From Clostridia bacterium (GTDB lineage: Bacteria; Bacillota; Clostridia; Christensenellales; CAG-1252): a stretch of 21,301 bases of DNA. The position numbers and the translations under genes were made by a program. Under the pieces are notes generated by a model. That model was not told the origin of the DNA, ran no database searches, and saw only the letters and a list, made by a program, of their open reading frames with translations. The first letter of the stretch is position 1. Every line of letters begins with the position of its first letter. The stretch spans positions 1 through 21,301 of the forward strand of contig JAEDHM010000009.1 in assembly GCA_016296985.1 (NCBI GenBank), in the 5' to 3' direction. Shown piece by piece: positions 6,225 through 13,760 of this stretch.

Positions 6225-9200
6225 ATGAAAGCAAGACGTTGTTCTAAAACAAAATATATCGTTATATTTTTCCTTTTTGCCATAATTGCCCTTTTGGCAA
6301 TTGGATCTTCGGCATGGAATATCCATCTCCGCGTTGAGCAAACACCCGGAAAGGATTCTTCTTTCGAGATTGTAAACAACTGGACTGAAAACCAAGAAAG
6401 ACACGACTATCTAAATCAATACGTGGATTTTGGCGTTACGGAAAGCAAATCCGTAACTTTCAAGGGTAAAGAATACCCCACCTACACCTATGGCGGTTAT
6501 ACCTACCTTCCTTCACCTATTATTTCTTCAAGCATAAAAGACGAAAGTTTCGGCTCAATCCCTGCCCGTGAATTTTCACAGGAAATTTTGGACAGTTTCG
6601 TTTACAATTATACTCGTATTGCAAAACCCATTGCCCATTCTACCGATCGAGAAAACGGAGAATGGGAAGACTGCAACGAGAATTTGGAAACCGCGCCTTT
6701 CGACGCCGGTATTTATCAATGTACCATTTCCAACAATGATGCGACTTATGGTAGTTTGATAGGTACGACTACCGTAACCTACGTAATCCAACCCAAAATC
6801 GCAACCTTATATATTCAAGAAGCCGGCTCGGATTATGGCGACCCCCTTGCGGAAATCACTGCACAAGACCCCAACGGTGATCTTTGCATAGGCGACCAAG
6901 GACAAGCAACCTCAATGGGTAATTTCAGCATTGGCGAGCAAGCGTCAAGCCCCGACACTTTACTTTACGCCGGCACCTACGATATAACCGGGACGGACAA
7001 CGCTCCCAACTACTATATCGAGTACGTAAAAAACACTTATACCGTTACACCTCGTCCCATCACCGTTACCCCTGCAGACAAGACTTCGGTCTATGGTGAC
7101 GAAGTCGTCGCACTTTCCGCCGACGTAACGGTAGGCAACCTTGTGGGCGAAGACAGTCTTTCCGACCTTGTTTCTCTCTTTACCGAGGCATCCATTACTT
7201 CAAGCGCAAGGGATTATGAAATTGTAGGCAGATTGGTAGAAAGTCTCATCTCCGCAAATTATGATATAACCCTAAACAGCGGTACTTATACCATCACAAA
7301 AGCGCCTCTTACCATAACCGCCGAAAACAAAAACGTCACCTATGGTGACGAAGCGCCTACTTACACCACTGCATACCAAGGATTTAAAAACGGTGAAACC
7401 GAAAGCGTACTTTCTGCTCTTCCTTCATACCAATGCGACTACGTAAAGGGCAAAGCCCACGGCTCGGTTGGTGACTACGTTATCTCCAACTCTCTTGAAG
7501 AACAGGAAAACTATTACGTAATCCCCGTTGACGGCATTCTTTCCGTTGCAAAAAAGAACTTGTCCTTCTCCCTTGAAAACAAGACTACCACCTATGGTGA
7601 AGAGGCTCCTACCTACACCTACCTTTCAAGCGGATTTATAGACGGCGAAAACGAAAGCACTTACGGATTCAGCGCAAGCGGAAGATTTAACGGCCTTTAC
7701 CACCTTGGCGACAGCGTAGGCGATTACGGTATAGTTTGGGTATCCGACCAAAGCGATTTTGAAAACGCCTTAACCAATTATAACGTAGCTTTAAACCCGG
7801 GCTCTTTGACCGTTGAAAAGAGAAAACTTTCCGTCGATATCGAGGATAAATCCACCGTTTACGGTGATGCTTACGCAGAGTTTACCGCAATCATAACCCA
7901 AGGCTCGGTATACGGAAGCGACGTAGCCTATTCTCTCAACTCACCTAACCTTGATGCAATGGTTGGCAACTTTGCAATTTTGGGCAAAATAGAAAACGAC
8001 AACTATGACGTTACCTTCACTGATGGTACTTACACTATAACTCAAAGAGAAGTTACCCTCACCTGGAGCAACCTCTCCTTCATCTATGACGGCGAGGAAA
8101 AGGTACCTACCGCAACGGCAGGAAACCTTGTTTTCGATGACGTAGTTACCGTAACCGTAGGCGGTAAACAAACTAGCGCCGGCGAGCATACCGCAACGGC
8201 AACCGCCCTTGACAACAATAACTATTGCTTACCCACCGCCGTGACAAAGGCGTTTAATATAGCAAAGGCTCCTTTGACTGTTAAAATCGAGGATAGAGAA
8301 AGCGTTTACGGTGAGGAAATCAAAACTCTTGCCGGTTCAATAACCGCAGGCACCGTCTATAAGGAGGATCAACCCTATACCCTAAAAACCGACGTGGTAA
8401 AAGGTAGCGCAGTCGGCGATTATGAAATTTACGGCGAAATCACAAATGCAAACTATGACGTTACCTTTACAAAAGGTAATTATAAAATAACCAAACGAAA
8501 AATTACCGTTACCATAAGCAATGCCTCAAGCACCTATGGGTCGGCTATCTCTCCCCTTTCCGCAAGCATTACGGCAGGAGAAACCTATCAAAGCGAAGTT
8601 GCTTACAAGGTTTCTACCACCGCAACAAGTGCATCTAACGCAGGCACCTATCCCATCACCGGTGAAATCACAAACACAAACTACGATATCACCTTTATCG
8701 ACGGCGTCTATACCATCAACAAAGCGCCCATAACCTTTACCGCAAGCGATTTAAGTATAATCTATGGTGACGAAGCACCTGAATATACCTATACTCCCAC
8801 CGCGCCCGAGGGCGTTACCCTTACTGCTTCAAGCAACTATACCCAAAGTAGAGATGGTGGAGCGGTAGGAAGTTACGTCATCTCTCTTTCCGCAACCGAC
8901 ACCACGGGCAACTATGATATAACCACGGTAAACGGCACTTTGACAGTAGGAAAAGCAACCCTAACCGTAAGGGCAACGAGCGCCGAAATCACCTACGGCG
9001 ATCCTGCTCCTTCGTACACGGCAACGGTAAGCGGAGCAAAATACGGCGATACCTTCAGCGCAACCGCATCTTGCGACTATGTTCAAGGCAACGCCGTCGG
9101 TACCTTTGATATCACTCCTTCCCTTACTGCAAACAACAACTATACCCAAGCTTTGACAAAGGGTACTTTGACTGTAAAGCCAAAAGAGGTTACTATCACT

Positions 9201-12200
9201 TGGATGGGCGAAAATAATTCTACCACCGATTTCTCTTGGGTTTACGATGGCAACAAGCACTGCCCCACCGCCACCATTGAGGGATTGATCACCGGGGACC
9301 TTGTTACCATAACCGTAAGCGGAGGACAAACCAACGCAGGTAATCATACAGCCACCGCAACCATTGAGGGCGAGGACGTAGCAAATTACACTATTCCCCA
9401 AAACGGAAAAACAAAAGATTACGAAATTACCCGTTGTCCCATTGCAAAACCCACTGCAAAGGGAGACGTAAACTTTGTCTATAACGGCGCAAGTCAATAT
9501 ACTACCATTTTAAACACCGGTTTCAACGGCTACGACAGTACCAAGATGACAAGCACCCCAATCGTAACCACCGACGCAGGCAACCACAACTTTACCTTTA
9601 CCCCCACCGCAAACTTTATGTGGGATGACGGAACAACTGATGGCGCAATCGTTCAAATCACCATTTCAAAGGTAAAAGTCCGCGTTATTTCAAATTTGGT
9701 CGAGTACAAGTACACTGATTATACTTCGGGCGTACCTCTTTCTGCTCTTACTACAAACTTGATGACAACCACAACTTGTTCCGCAACCCTTTGCACTTCG
9801 GCAAAATACGACAACGGCGTAAGCGTTGCAAACCTTTCCTCTACCGCAAAAATCACGGTAGGAAATACCTACAAAATCACCTTTAACTTGGCAAGCGCTA
9901 AGAATATGGAATTTGCAGGTAATAACTACTGCTATCTAAAATATAAAACCGCAATCGTCGGTAGCGATTATTTCACCATAGAAGACGCCATAACCCAAAA
10001 TACGGGCAACGTAACTATCGTGGGCGGTTCAAGTTTCACCACCTCTTTCACCGCGTTGGACTACTATGGAACAAAGGACTTTACCATTGCATCAGGAAGA
10101 AATTTGTTCGTACCCCACCAAAGCGGAATTACCTACGACGGAACTGACACAAATAATAAGGTTTATACCATTTCTGAAAATGCTACGGGCCACTCAACTG
10201 CGGTGTACTCCGCATTGATAATTCCTTCGGGAGTAAATCTTATAGTCAATGGCGCATTGGGTATCGGCGGTCATATAGTGGCAAGCGGTAACGTTCGGGA
10301 ACACGGCGTTATTATGAACGACGGTAGCATCACCGTAAACAGCAAACTCCACTCCTACGGCTATCTTAAGAGTTCGACTGGCAACGGCCTCGTTACCCTA
10401 AACAGCGGTGCAACCGCAAAAGAAGTATTCCGTATCTACGACTACAAGGGTGGTCGTAATACCTACGGTATATCGAACATTTTCCCCTTCAACGCCTACA
10501 GTTTGCACAACATAAGTTGCAAAACCATAATCCATACCGGCGCAACCTATTCCCTTAAGTTCTACGAAGTTATCAGCGCTTCAGTTTTAGGCACACGTGA
10601 AGTTATTAAAGACGTAGTATTGATTGGCTCGGGCGGTATATTTACTCTAAGCGACGGCTACGTAATCAAAAGCGCGGAAAACGCAAAAGCAAAATCCGGC
10701 GATACAAACCTCACTACCATTGCAGGTAGCAACCAAGTCGCAGGACAAAGAGATAAAATTATCGTTTGCGGTACCGTTTCCGACAACTCGATAACCATTG
10801 AAGAAAGCTTTATGGGTATGGGTATAAAAATCACTACCGGTCCCAATTACCCTCTCCCTCTTTCCTACTTCGAATTGCAAGTTGGATACAAGAACGGTAC
10901 AGAAACTATCAACGGCACGGTAAACCTCAACAACGTTTCCTACGTATTACTTCCCGGCAGTTCAATAACCATAAACAGTGGAAGTACTCTTAATATAAAC
11001 AGCGGTATTTCGGTATACACTTACACTTGGGCGCAAGCCTATACCGACTTTACAAAACCTAAATACGTCTATACTCACGAAGGTACCGAAAAAGCTGACA
11101 CCGCAAACTATGGCTTCCACAACTACTGTGTTGACAAAGTTGACGCCTATATTCAAGTTGACGGTACCCTAAACGTAGCAGGCAATATCGCAGGCAAAAT
11201 CACAACCACCCAAAGTGATGCTACCTTAAGCATATCGGGAAGTTCTTCTGCAACCATAACCACTTTGGCTACTTTGGCATACAGTTCAAGCAATACCAAG
11301 TCTTCTGCAACCTATACCACTTCAACCTTGAATGCTTTCGGTAATATTGACGGTACCGCAAACAGCAACTTCGAGGTTAAATCCTACGTAAGCGTAGCTA
11401 GCGGTTCTTCGGCATACTGGACTGCAGCTGAAGGATTTTCAAGTTATACCCTAAACCTGCATACCTACGGTAGTACGGTAAATTCTGCGACCTACTACTA
11501 TCAAGGCACTGCGCCTACCCTAACTCCTAGCGATTTGGGTACACCTTTGCGAGACTTCTACCACTTTGACGGATGGTTTACCGACCAGGCGTGCTCTACC
11601 GCTTTCACCTCTCAAACGGTATCCGACGGAGCGGTGATTGACGTATATGCAAAATGGAGTCCCATTACCTACACCGTAACTTACAATCTCTACAGCGACA
11701 AATTAGGCGGTACCTTACACAGCGAGTCGATGAACAACAGTGGAAGTTCGGCATCTTATACCGCTGAATCCGCCCTTGTATTGAAGGCTCCTTCCGCCAC
11801 CGGATCAAACGGAGCAATGGTATTTGACGGTTGGTATTTATACAATCCTCTTGACGGTACCTATCTTAAGGTAGGTACTGGTACAGTTGGCGTGGCAGGT
11901 ACTTCGTACAACGGATATATCTTGGGTAAAGACCTGTCGAATATCACCCTCTTCGGCGTTTTGAAAGACGTTGCCAAATACCAATTGATTTACAACGCTC
12001 AAACAAACAAGGCTAACACTGATTGGAATACGGTAAGCACCTCAACAGTCCTTGAAGGCGACACTATATCTTCCTTCTTCGACGTAACCGAAGCCTACAA
12101 CTTCAATTCTTCCTACCCCTTCTATTTCTCCGATGATTGGTACCTTGATTCCGCTTGTACCACAAAAATGACCTCGTCAACGGTTATTACCTCGGCAATG

Positions 12201-13472
12201 GCAACGGATGGAAAGATCAACTTGTACTCAAAGCGTTCCAGCAAGGTCGAACTTACCGTAACCTATATAAACTACCCGAACGCAACCCTCACTGCAAGTA
12301 GCTTTTACGTAACCTCGGGCGGTACGGCAACAATCACCTTACCTGATGCGCCTACAAGATCGGGTTATGCCTTCAAGGGATGGAGCATAGGAACAAGCAT
12401 TGCCGACAATACGCTTCCCTTACCTACTCTTTCTCACGCTTCGACAACGGTTGCAATATCAAGTAACGTTACCATTTACGGAGTATGGTATCAAACCTTT
12501 ACTGCAACTGTAAACGCTTCAAACGCAAATGTAACCGGTGTTGAAAACACAAGCTATGAATACGGTCAAGAACTTCCTATTTCAATCAGTTTCACTGGCG
12601 ATAGTGATTCTACCTACACGATAACGGGCTGTTCAAAAACACTAGATGGTGACCCAGAGAATATCCAAGGTACCGCCGCCATTTCCAACATGGTTGTCTA
12701 CGTTAAAGGCAACGTAACCGTAAACGCAAGTTCTACCTCTTCCTCTTGTCTTGCTGCAGGAAGTATGATTATGATGGCAGACGGTAGCGAAAAGAAAGTT
12801 GAGGAAATCACTCCCGACGACTTCTTGTTGGTATTCAACCACGAAACGGGCAAGTTTGAATCCGCAAAGGTTATGTTCGTTGATTCCGACGGTTGGAGAA
12901 CTTGGCGTGTAATCAATCTCCGTTTCTCCGACGGTACTGTTACAAGGATAATCTACGAACACGGTTTCTTCGACTTGACGCTTAATACCTACGTCTATAT
13001 CGACGAATTCAACGCTCAAGACTATATCGGCCACTACTTCGCAACAACCAAGGTGGTAGACGGAAACTACCTAACAGGTCAAACTCAGTTGGTTGATTGG
13101 TTCGTTACCGAAGAATACACCGGCTGTTACAGTCCTACCACGGTATACCACCTCAACCTTATCGTTGACGGCAAACTTTCAATGCCCGGCGGTATCAAGG
13201 GTATGTTCAACTTCTTCGATTATGATCCCGAAACCTTGGCTTATGACAAGCAAGCAATGGAAGAAGATATCGCAACCTATGGCTTGATGACCTACGATGA
13301 CTTCAAGGATTATATGTCCTACGAAGTATATTGTCTCTTCCCTGCTCAATATATCAGCGTATCCTTAGGCAAGGGCCTTATGACTATGGAAGACCTCGAA
13401 TACCTTATCGAAAGATACGTCGTAGGCCTTGACCTCGAGTCCACGGTATCAACGGGCGATCCTCCCTCCTAA
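6225..13472 (+). CDS. Giant adhesin-like surface protein with C-terminal Hint domain
   Basis: The 2415-residue product starts at ATG 6225 behind AAAGGAG. A hydrophobic segment (about 11-31) ends in GSSAW, close to the GFAAW ends of the other exported proteins here. About twelve MBG/YDG-type beta repeats follow (about 189-1152), marked by [VT]YGDE or YDG near the start and NYDIT...GTYTITK near the end of units. Residues about 1160-1730 have beta-solenoid-like runs such as GSSITINSGSTLNINSG. Four Listeria-Bacteroides (InlB-type) repeats follow (about 1740-2095), marked by FDGWFTD, FDGWYLYN and FKGWSIG. A final beta segment leads to a Hint domain from Cys2175 (CLAAGSMIMMADGSEKKVEE) with His2246 (YEHGFFD) and VYHLNLIVDGKLSMPGG near 2307-2323. 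An acidic tail of about 90 residues ends the protein. No LPXTG motif, S-layer-homology or C-terminal anchor is seen, so attachment is unexplained. It is probably a secreted adhesin or matrix scaffold whose Hint domain cleaves or attaches it. Confidence 0.9.
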   Translation: MKARRCSKTKYIVIFFLFAIIALLAIGSSAWNIHLRVEQTPGKDSSFEIVNNWTENQERHDYLNQYVDFGVTESKSVTFKGKEYPTYTYGGYTYLPSPIISSSIKDESFGSIPAREFSQEILDSFVYNYTRIAKPIAHSTDRENGEWEDCNENLETAPFDAGIYQCTISNNDATYGSLIGTTTVTYVIQPKIATLYIQEAGSDYGDPLAEITAQDPNGDLCIGDQGQATSMGNFSIGEQASSPDTLLYAGTYDITGTDNAPNYYIEYVKNTYTVTPRPITVTPADKTSVYGDEVVALSADVTVGNLVGEDSLSDLVSLFTEASITSSARDYEIVGRLVESLISANYDITLNSGTYTITKAPLTITAENKNVTYGDEAPTYTTAYQGFKNGETESVLSALPSYQCDYVKGKAHGSVGDYVISNSLEEQENYYVIPVDGILSVAKKNLSFSLENKTTTYGEEAPTYTYLSSGFIDGENESTYGFSASGRFNGLYHLGDSVGDYGIVWVSDQSDFENALTNYNVALNPGSLTVEKRKLSVDIEDKSTVYGDAYAEFTAIITQGSVYGSDVAYSLNSPNLDAMVGNFAILGKIENDNYDVTFTDGTYTITQREVTLTWSNLSFIYDGEEKVPTATAGNLVFDDVVTVTVGGKQTSAGEHTATATALDNNNYCLPTAVTKAFNIAKAPLTVKIEDRESVYGEEIKTLAGSITAGTVYKEDQPYTLKTDVVKGSAVGDYEIYGEITNANYDVTFTKGNYKITKRKITVTISNASSTYGSAISPLSASITAGETYQSEVAYKVSTTATSASNAGTYPITGEITNTNYDITFIDGVYTINKAPITFTASDLSIIYGDEAPEYTYTPTAPEGVTLTASSNYTQSRDGGAVGSYVISLSATDTTGNYDITTVNGTLTVGKATLTVRATSAEITYGDPAPSYTATVSGAKYGDTFSATASCDYVQGNAVGTFDITPSLTANNNYTQALTKGTLTVKPKEVTITWMGENNSTTDFSWVYDGNKHCPTATIEGLITGDLVTITVSGGQTNAGNHTATATIEGEDVANYTIPQNGKTKDYEITRCPIAKPTAKGDVNFVYNGASQYTTILNTGFNGYDSTKMTSTPIVTTDAGNHNFTFTPTANFMWDDGTTDGAIVQITISKVKVRVISNLVEYKYTDYTSGVPLSALTTNLMTTTTCSATLCTSAKYDNGVSVANLSSTAKITVGNTYKITFNLASAKNMEFAGNNYCYLKYKTAIVGSDYFTIEDAITQNTGNVTIVGGSSFTTSFTALDYYGTKDFTIASGRNLFVPHQSGITYDGTDTNNKVYTISENATGHSTAVYSALIIPSGVNLIVNGALGIGGHIVASGNVREHGVIMNDGSITVNSKLHSYGYLKSSTGNGLVTLNSGATAKEVFRIYDYKGGRNTYGISNIFPFNAYSLHNISCKTIIHTGATYSLKFYEVISASVLGTREVIKDVVLIGSGGIFTLSDGYVIKSAENAKAKSGDTNLTTIAGSNQVAGQRDKIIVCGTVSDNSITIEESFMGMGIKITTGPNYPLPLSYFELQVGYKNGTETINGTVNLNNVSYVLLPGSSITINSGSTLNINSGISVYTYTWAQAYTDFTKPKYVYTHEGTEKADTANYGFHNYCVDKVDAYIQVDGTLNVAGNIAGKITTTQSDATLSISGSSSATITTLATLAYSSSNTKSSATYTTSTLNAFGNIDGTANSNFEVKSYVSVASGSSAYWTAAEGFSSYTLNLHTYGSTVNSATYYYQGTAPTLTPSDLGTPLRDFYHFDGWFTDQACSTAFTSQTVSDGAVIDVYAKWSPITYTVTYNLYSDKLGGTLHSESMNNSGSSASYTAESALVLKAPSATGSNGAMVFDGWYLYNPLDGTYLKVGTGTVGVAGTSYNGYILGKDLSNITLFGVLKDVAKYQLIYNAQTNKANTDWNTVSTSTVLEGDTISSFFDVTEAYNFNSSYPFYFSDDWYLDSACTTKMTSSTVITSAMATDGKINLYSKRSSKVELTVTYINYPNATLTASSFYVTSGGTATITLPDAPTRSGYAFKGWSIGTSIADNTLPLPTLSHASTTVAISSNVTIYGVWYQTFTATVNASNANVTGVENTSYEYGQELPISISFTGDSDSTYTITGCSKTLDGDPENIQGTAAISNMVVYVKGNVTVNASSTSSSCLAAGSMIMMADGSEKKVEEITPDDFLLVFNHETGKFESAKVMFVDSDGWRTWRVINLRFSDGTVTRIIYEHGFFDLTLNTYVYIDEFNAQDYIGHYFATTKVVDGNYLTGQTQLVDWFVTEEYTGCYSPTTVYHLNLIVDGKLSMPGGIKGMFNFFDYDPETLAYDKQAMEEDIATYGLMTYDDFKDYMSYEVYCLFPAQYISVSLGKGLMTMEDLEYLIERYVVGLDLESTVSTGDPPS
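6790..9680 (+). repeat. Tandem MBG/YDG-type coding repeats, about 12 units
   Basis: Inside the giant gene, about twelve divergent units of roughly 70-90 codons each can be followed by the recurring YG[DE] or YDG motif. Examples are near 7090, 7338, 7600, 7858, 8080, 8305, 8535, 8762, 8993 and 9243. Unit ends resemble GTYTITK[AR]P or GTLTVGKA. Some DNA stretches recur closely, for example TATGGTGACGAAG near 7341 and 8763. Such modules form elongated beta stalks in secreted adhesins. The unit number may vary between strains by recombination, which is inference. Confidence 0.85.
11450..12495 (+). repeat. Four Listeria-Bacteroides (InlB-type) coding repeats
   Basis: Four successive units inside the giant gene each carry the family's aromatic signature: FDGWFTD (near 11567), FDGWYLYN (near 11824), FSDDWYLD (near 12128) and FKGWSIG (near 12374). 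Each unit ends in a strand such as VIDVYAKW, NITLFGVL, KINLYSKR or NVTIYGVW. The family is common on surface proteins of Firmicutes and usually forms small beta-grasp-like stalk modules. The third unit is the most divergent. Confidence 0.8.
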
Positions 13473-13530
13473 CAAGGTATAGTCTTACTTAAACTCAAAC
13501 AAAAAGGGAGAACTTAGCGTGTTATCCCTA

Positions 13531-13582
13531 ACAGAAAAGAGAGAGCATTTCGGCTATAAACCGATTTGTTCTCTCTTTCTGT
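13531..13582 (+). terminator. Stem-loop after the giant gene
   Basis: ACAGAAA-A-GAGAG (13531-13543) pairs with CTCTCTTTCTGT (13571-13582) with one bulged A, and TCGG/CCGA (13550-13553 and 13561-13564) extends the structure inward. The stem lies 58 nt after the stop codon of the giant gene. The following TTGT tract is short, so termination may be partial or helped by other factors. Confidence 0.6.
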
Positions 13583-13595
13583 TTGTATAAAGGTT

Positions 13596-13643
13596 TGGGC
13601 AAAGCCCATACTTGCGTTTGACTAGTCAACCGCGATGCTCGCG
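13596..13643. repeat. Cluster of three small inverted repeats
   Basis: Three adjoining elements lie in the 288-nt convergent gap: TGGGC-AAA-GCCCA (13596-13608), the perfect palindrome TTGACTAGTCAA (13618-13629), and CGCGA-TGC-TCGCG (13631-13643). Together they look like a dispersed intergenic element rather than a gene. No open frame with a ribosome site runs through them. Confidence 0.5.
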
Positions 13644-13709
13644 CTTTGCGGTATTTTCAGTTTCTCCGCTAAGAACGTCACCCATTCCCTTCTCTCTTTT
13701 TATCATAAA

Positions 13710-13740
13710 AAAAGAGCAAGAGGCTTTCTCTTACTCTTTT
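13710..13740 (-). terminator. Intrinsic terminator of the flavodiiron gene
   Basis: AAAAGAG-C-AAGAG (13710-13722) pairs with CTCTT-A-CTCTTTT (13728-13740) around a 5-nt loop, with one internal mismatch. On the minus strand the stem is followed by a run of T residues (13716 downward, TTTTTTT). It lies 21 nt past the stop codon of the minus-strand gene ending at 13761. Confidence 0.8.
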
Positions 13741-13760
13741 TAAGTTGTCAATCTTCAATC

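Noticed and set aside
8961..9497. A 178-codon minus-strand open frame inside the giant gene
   Set aside because: It lies antisense to clear MBG repeats, and its composition (Gly/Cys/Val-rich) is what the complement of Thr/Ala-rich repeats yields.
6790..9680. CRISPR-like periodic repeats
   Set aside because: The periodicity is of coding units of about 70-90 codons in one continuous reading frame, not short identical repeats with spacers.
12747..13210. A splicing intein inside the giant gene
   Set aside because: There is no terminal HN and no C-extein nucleophile, and the domain is C-terminal, so a Hint autoprocessing module is the better call.
13473..13760. Phage attachment site or tRNA in the convergent gap
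   Set aside because: No cloverleaf can be drawn, and I found no matching direct repeat elsewhere in the window; only small palindromes and two terminators are seen.
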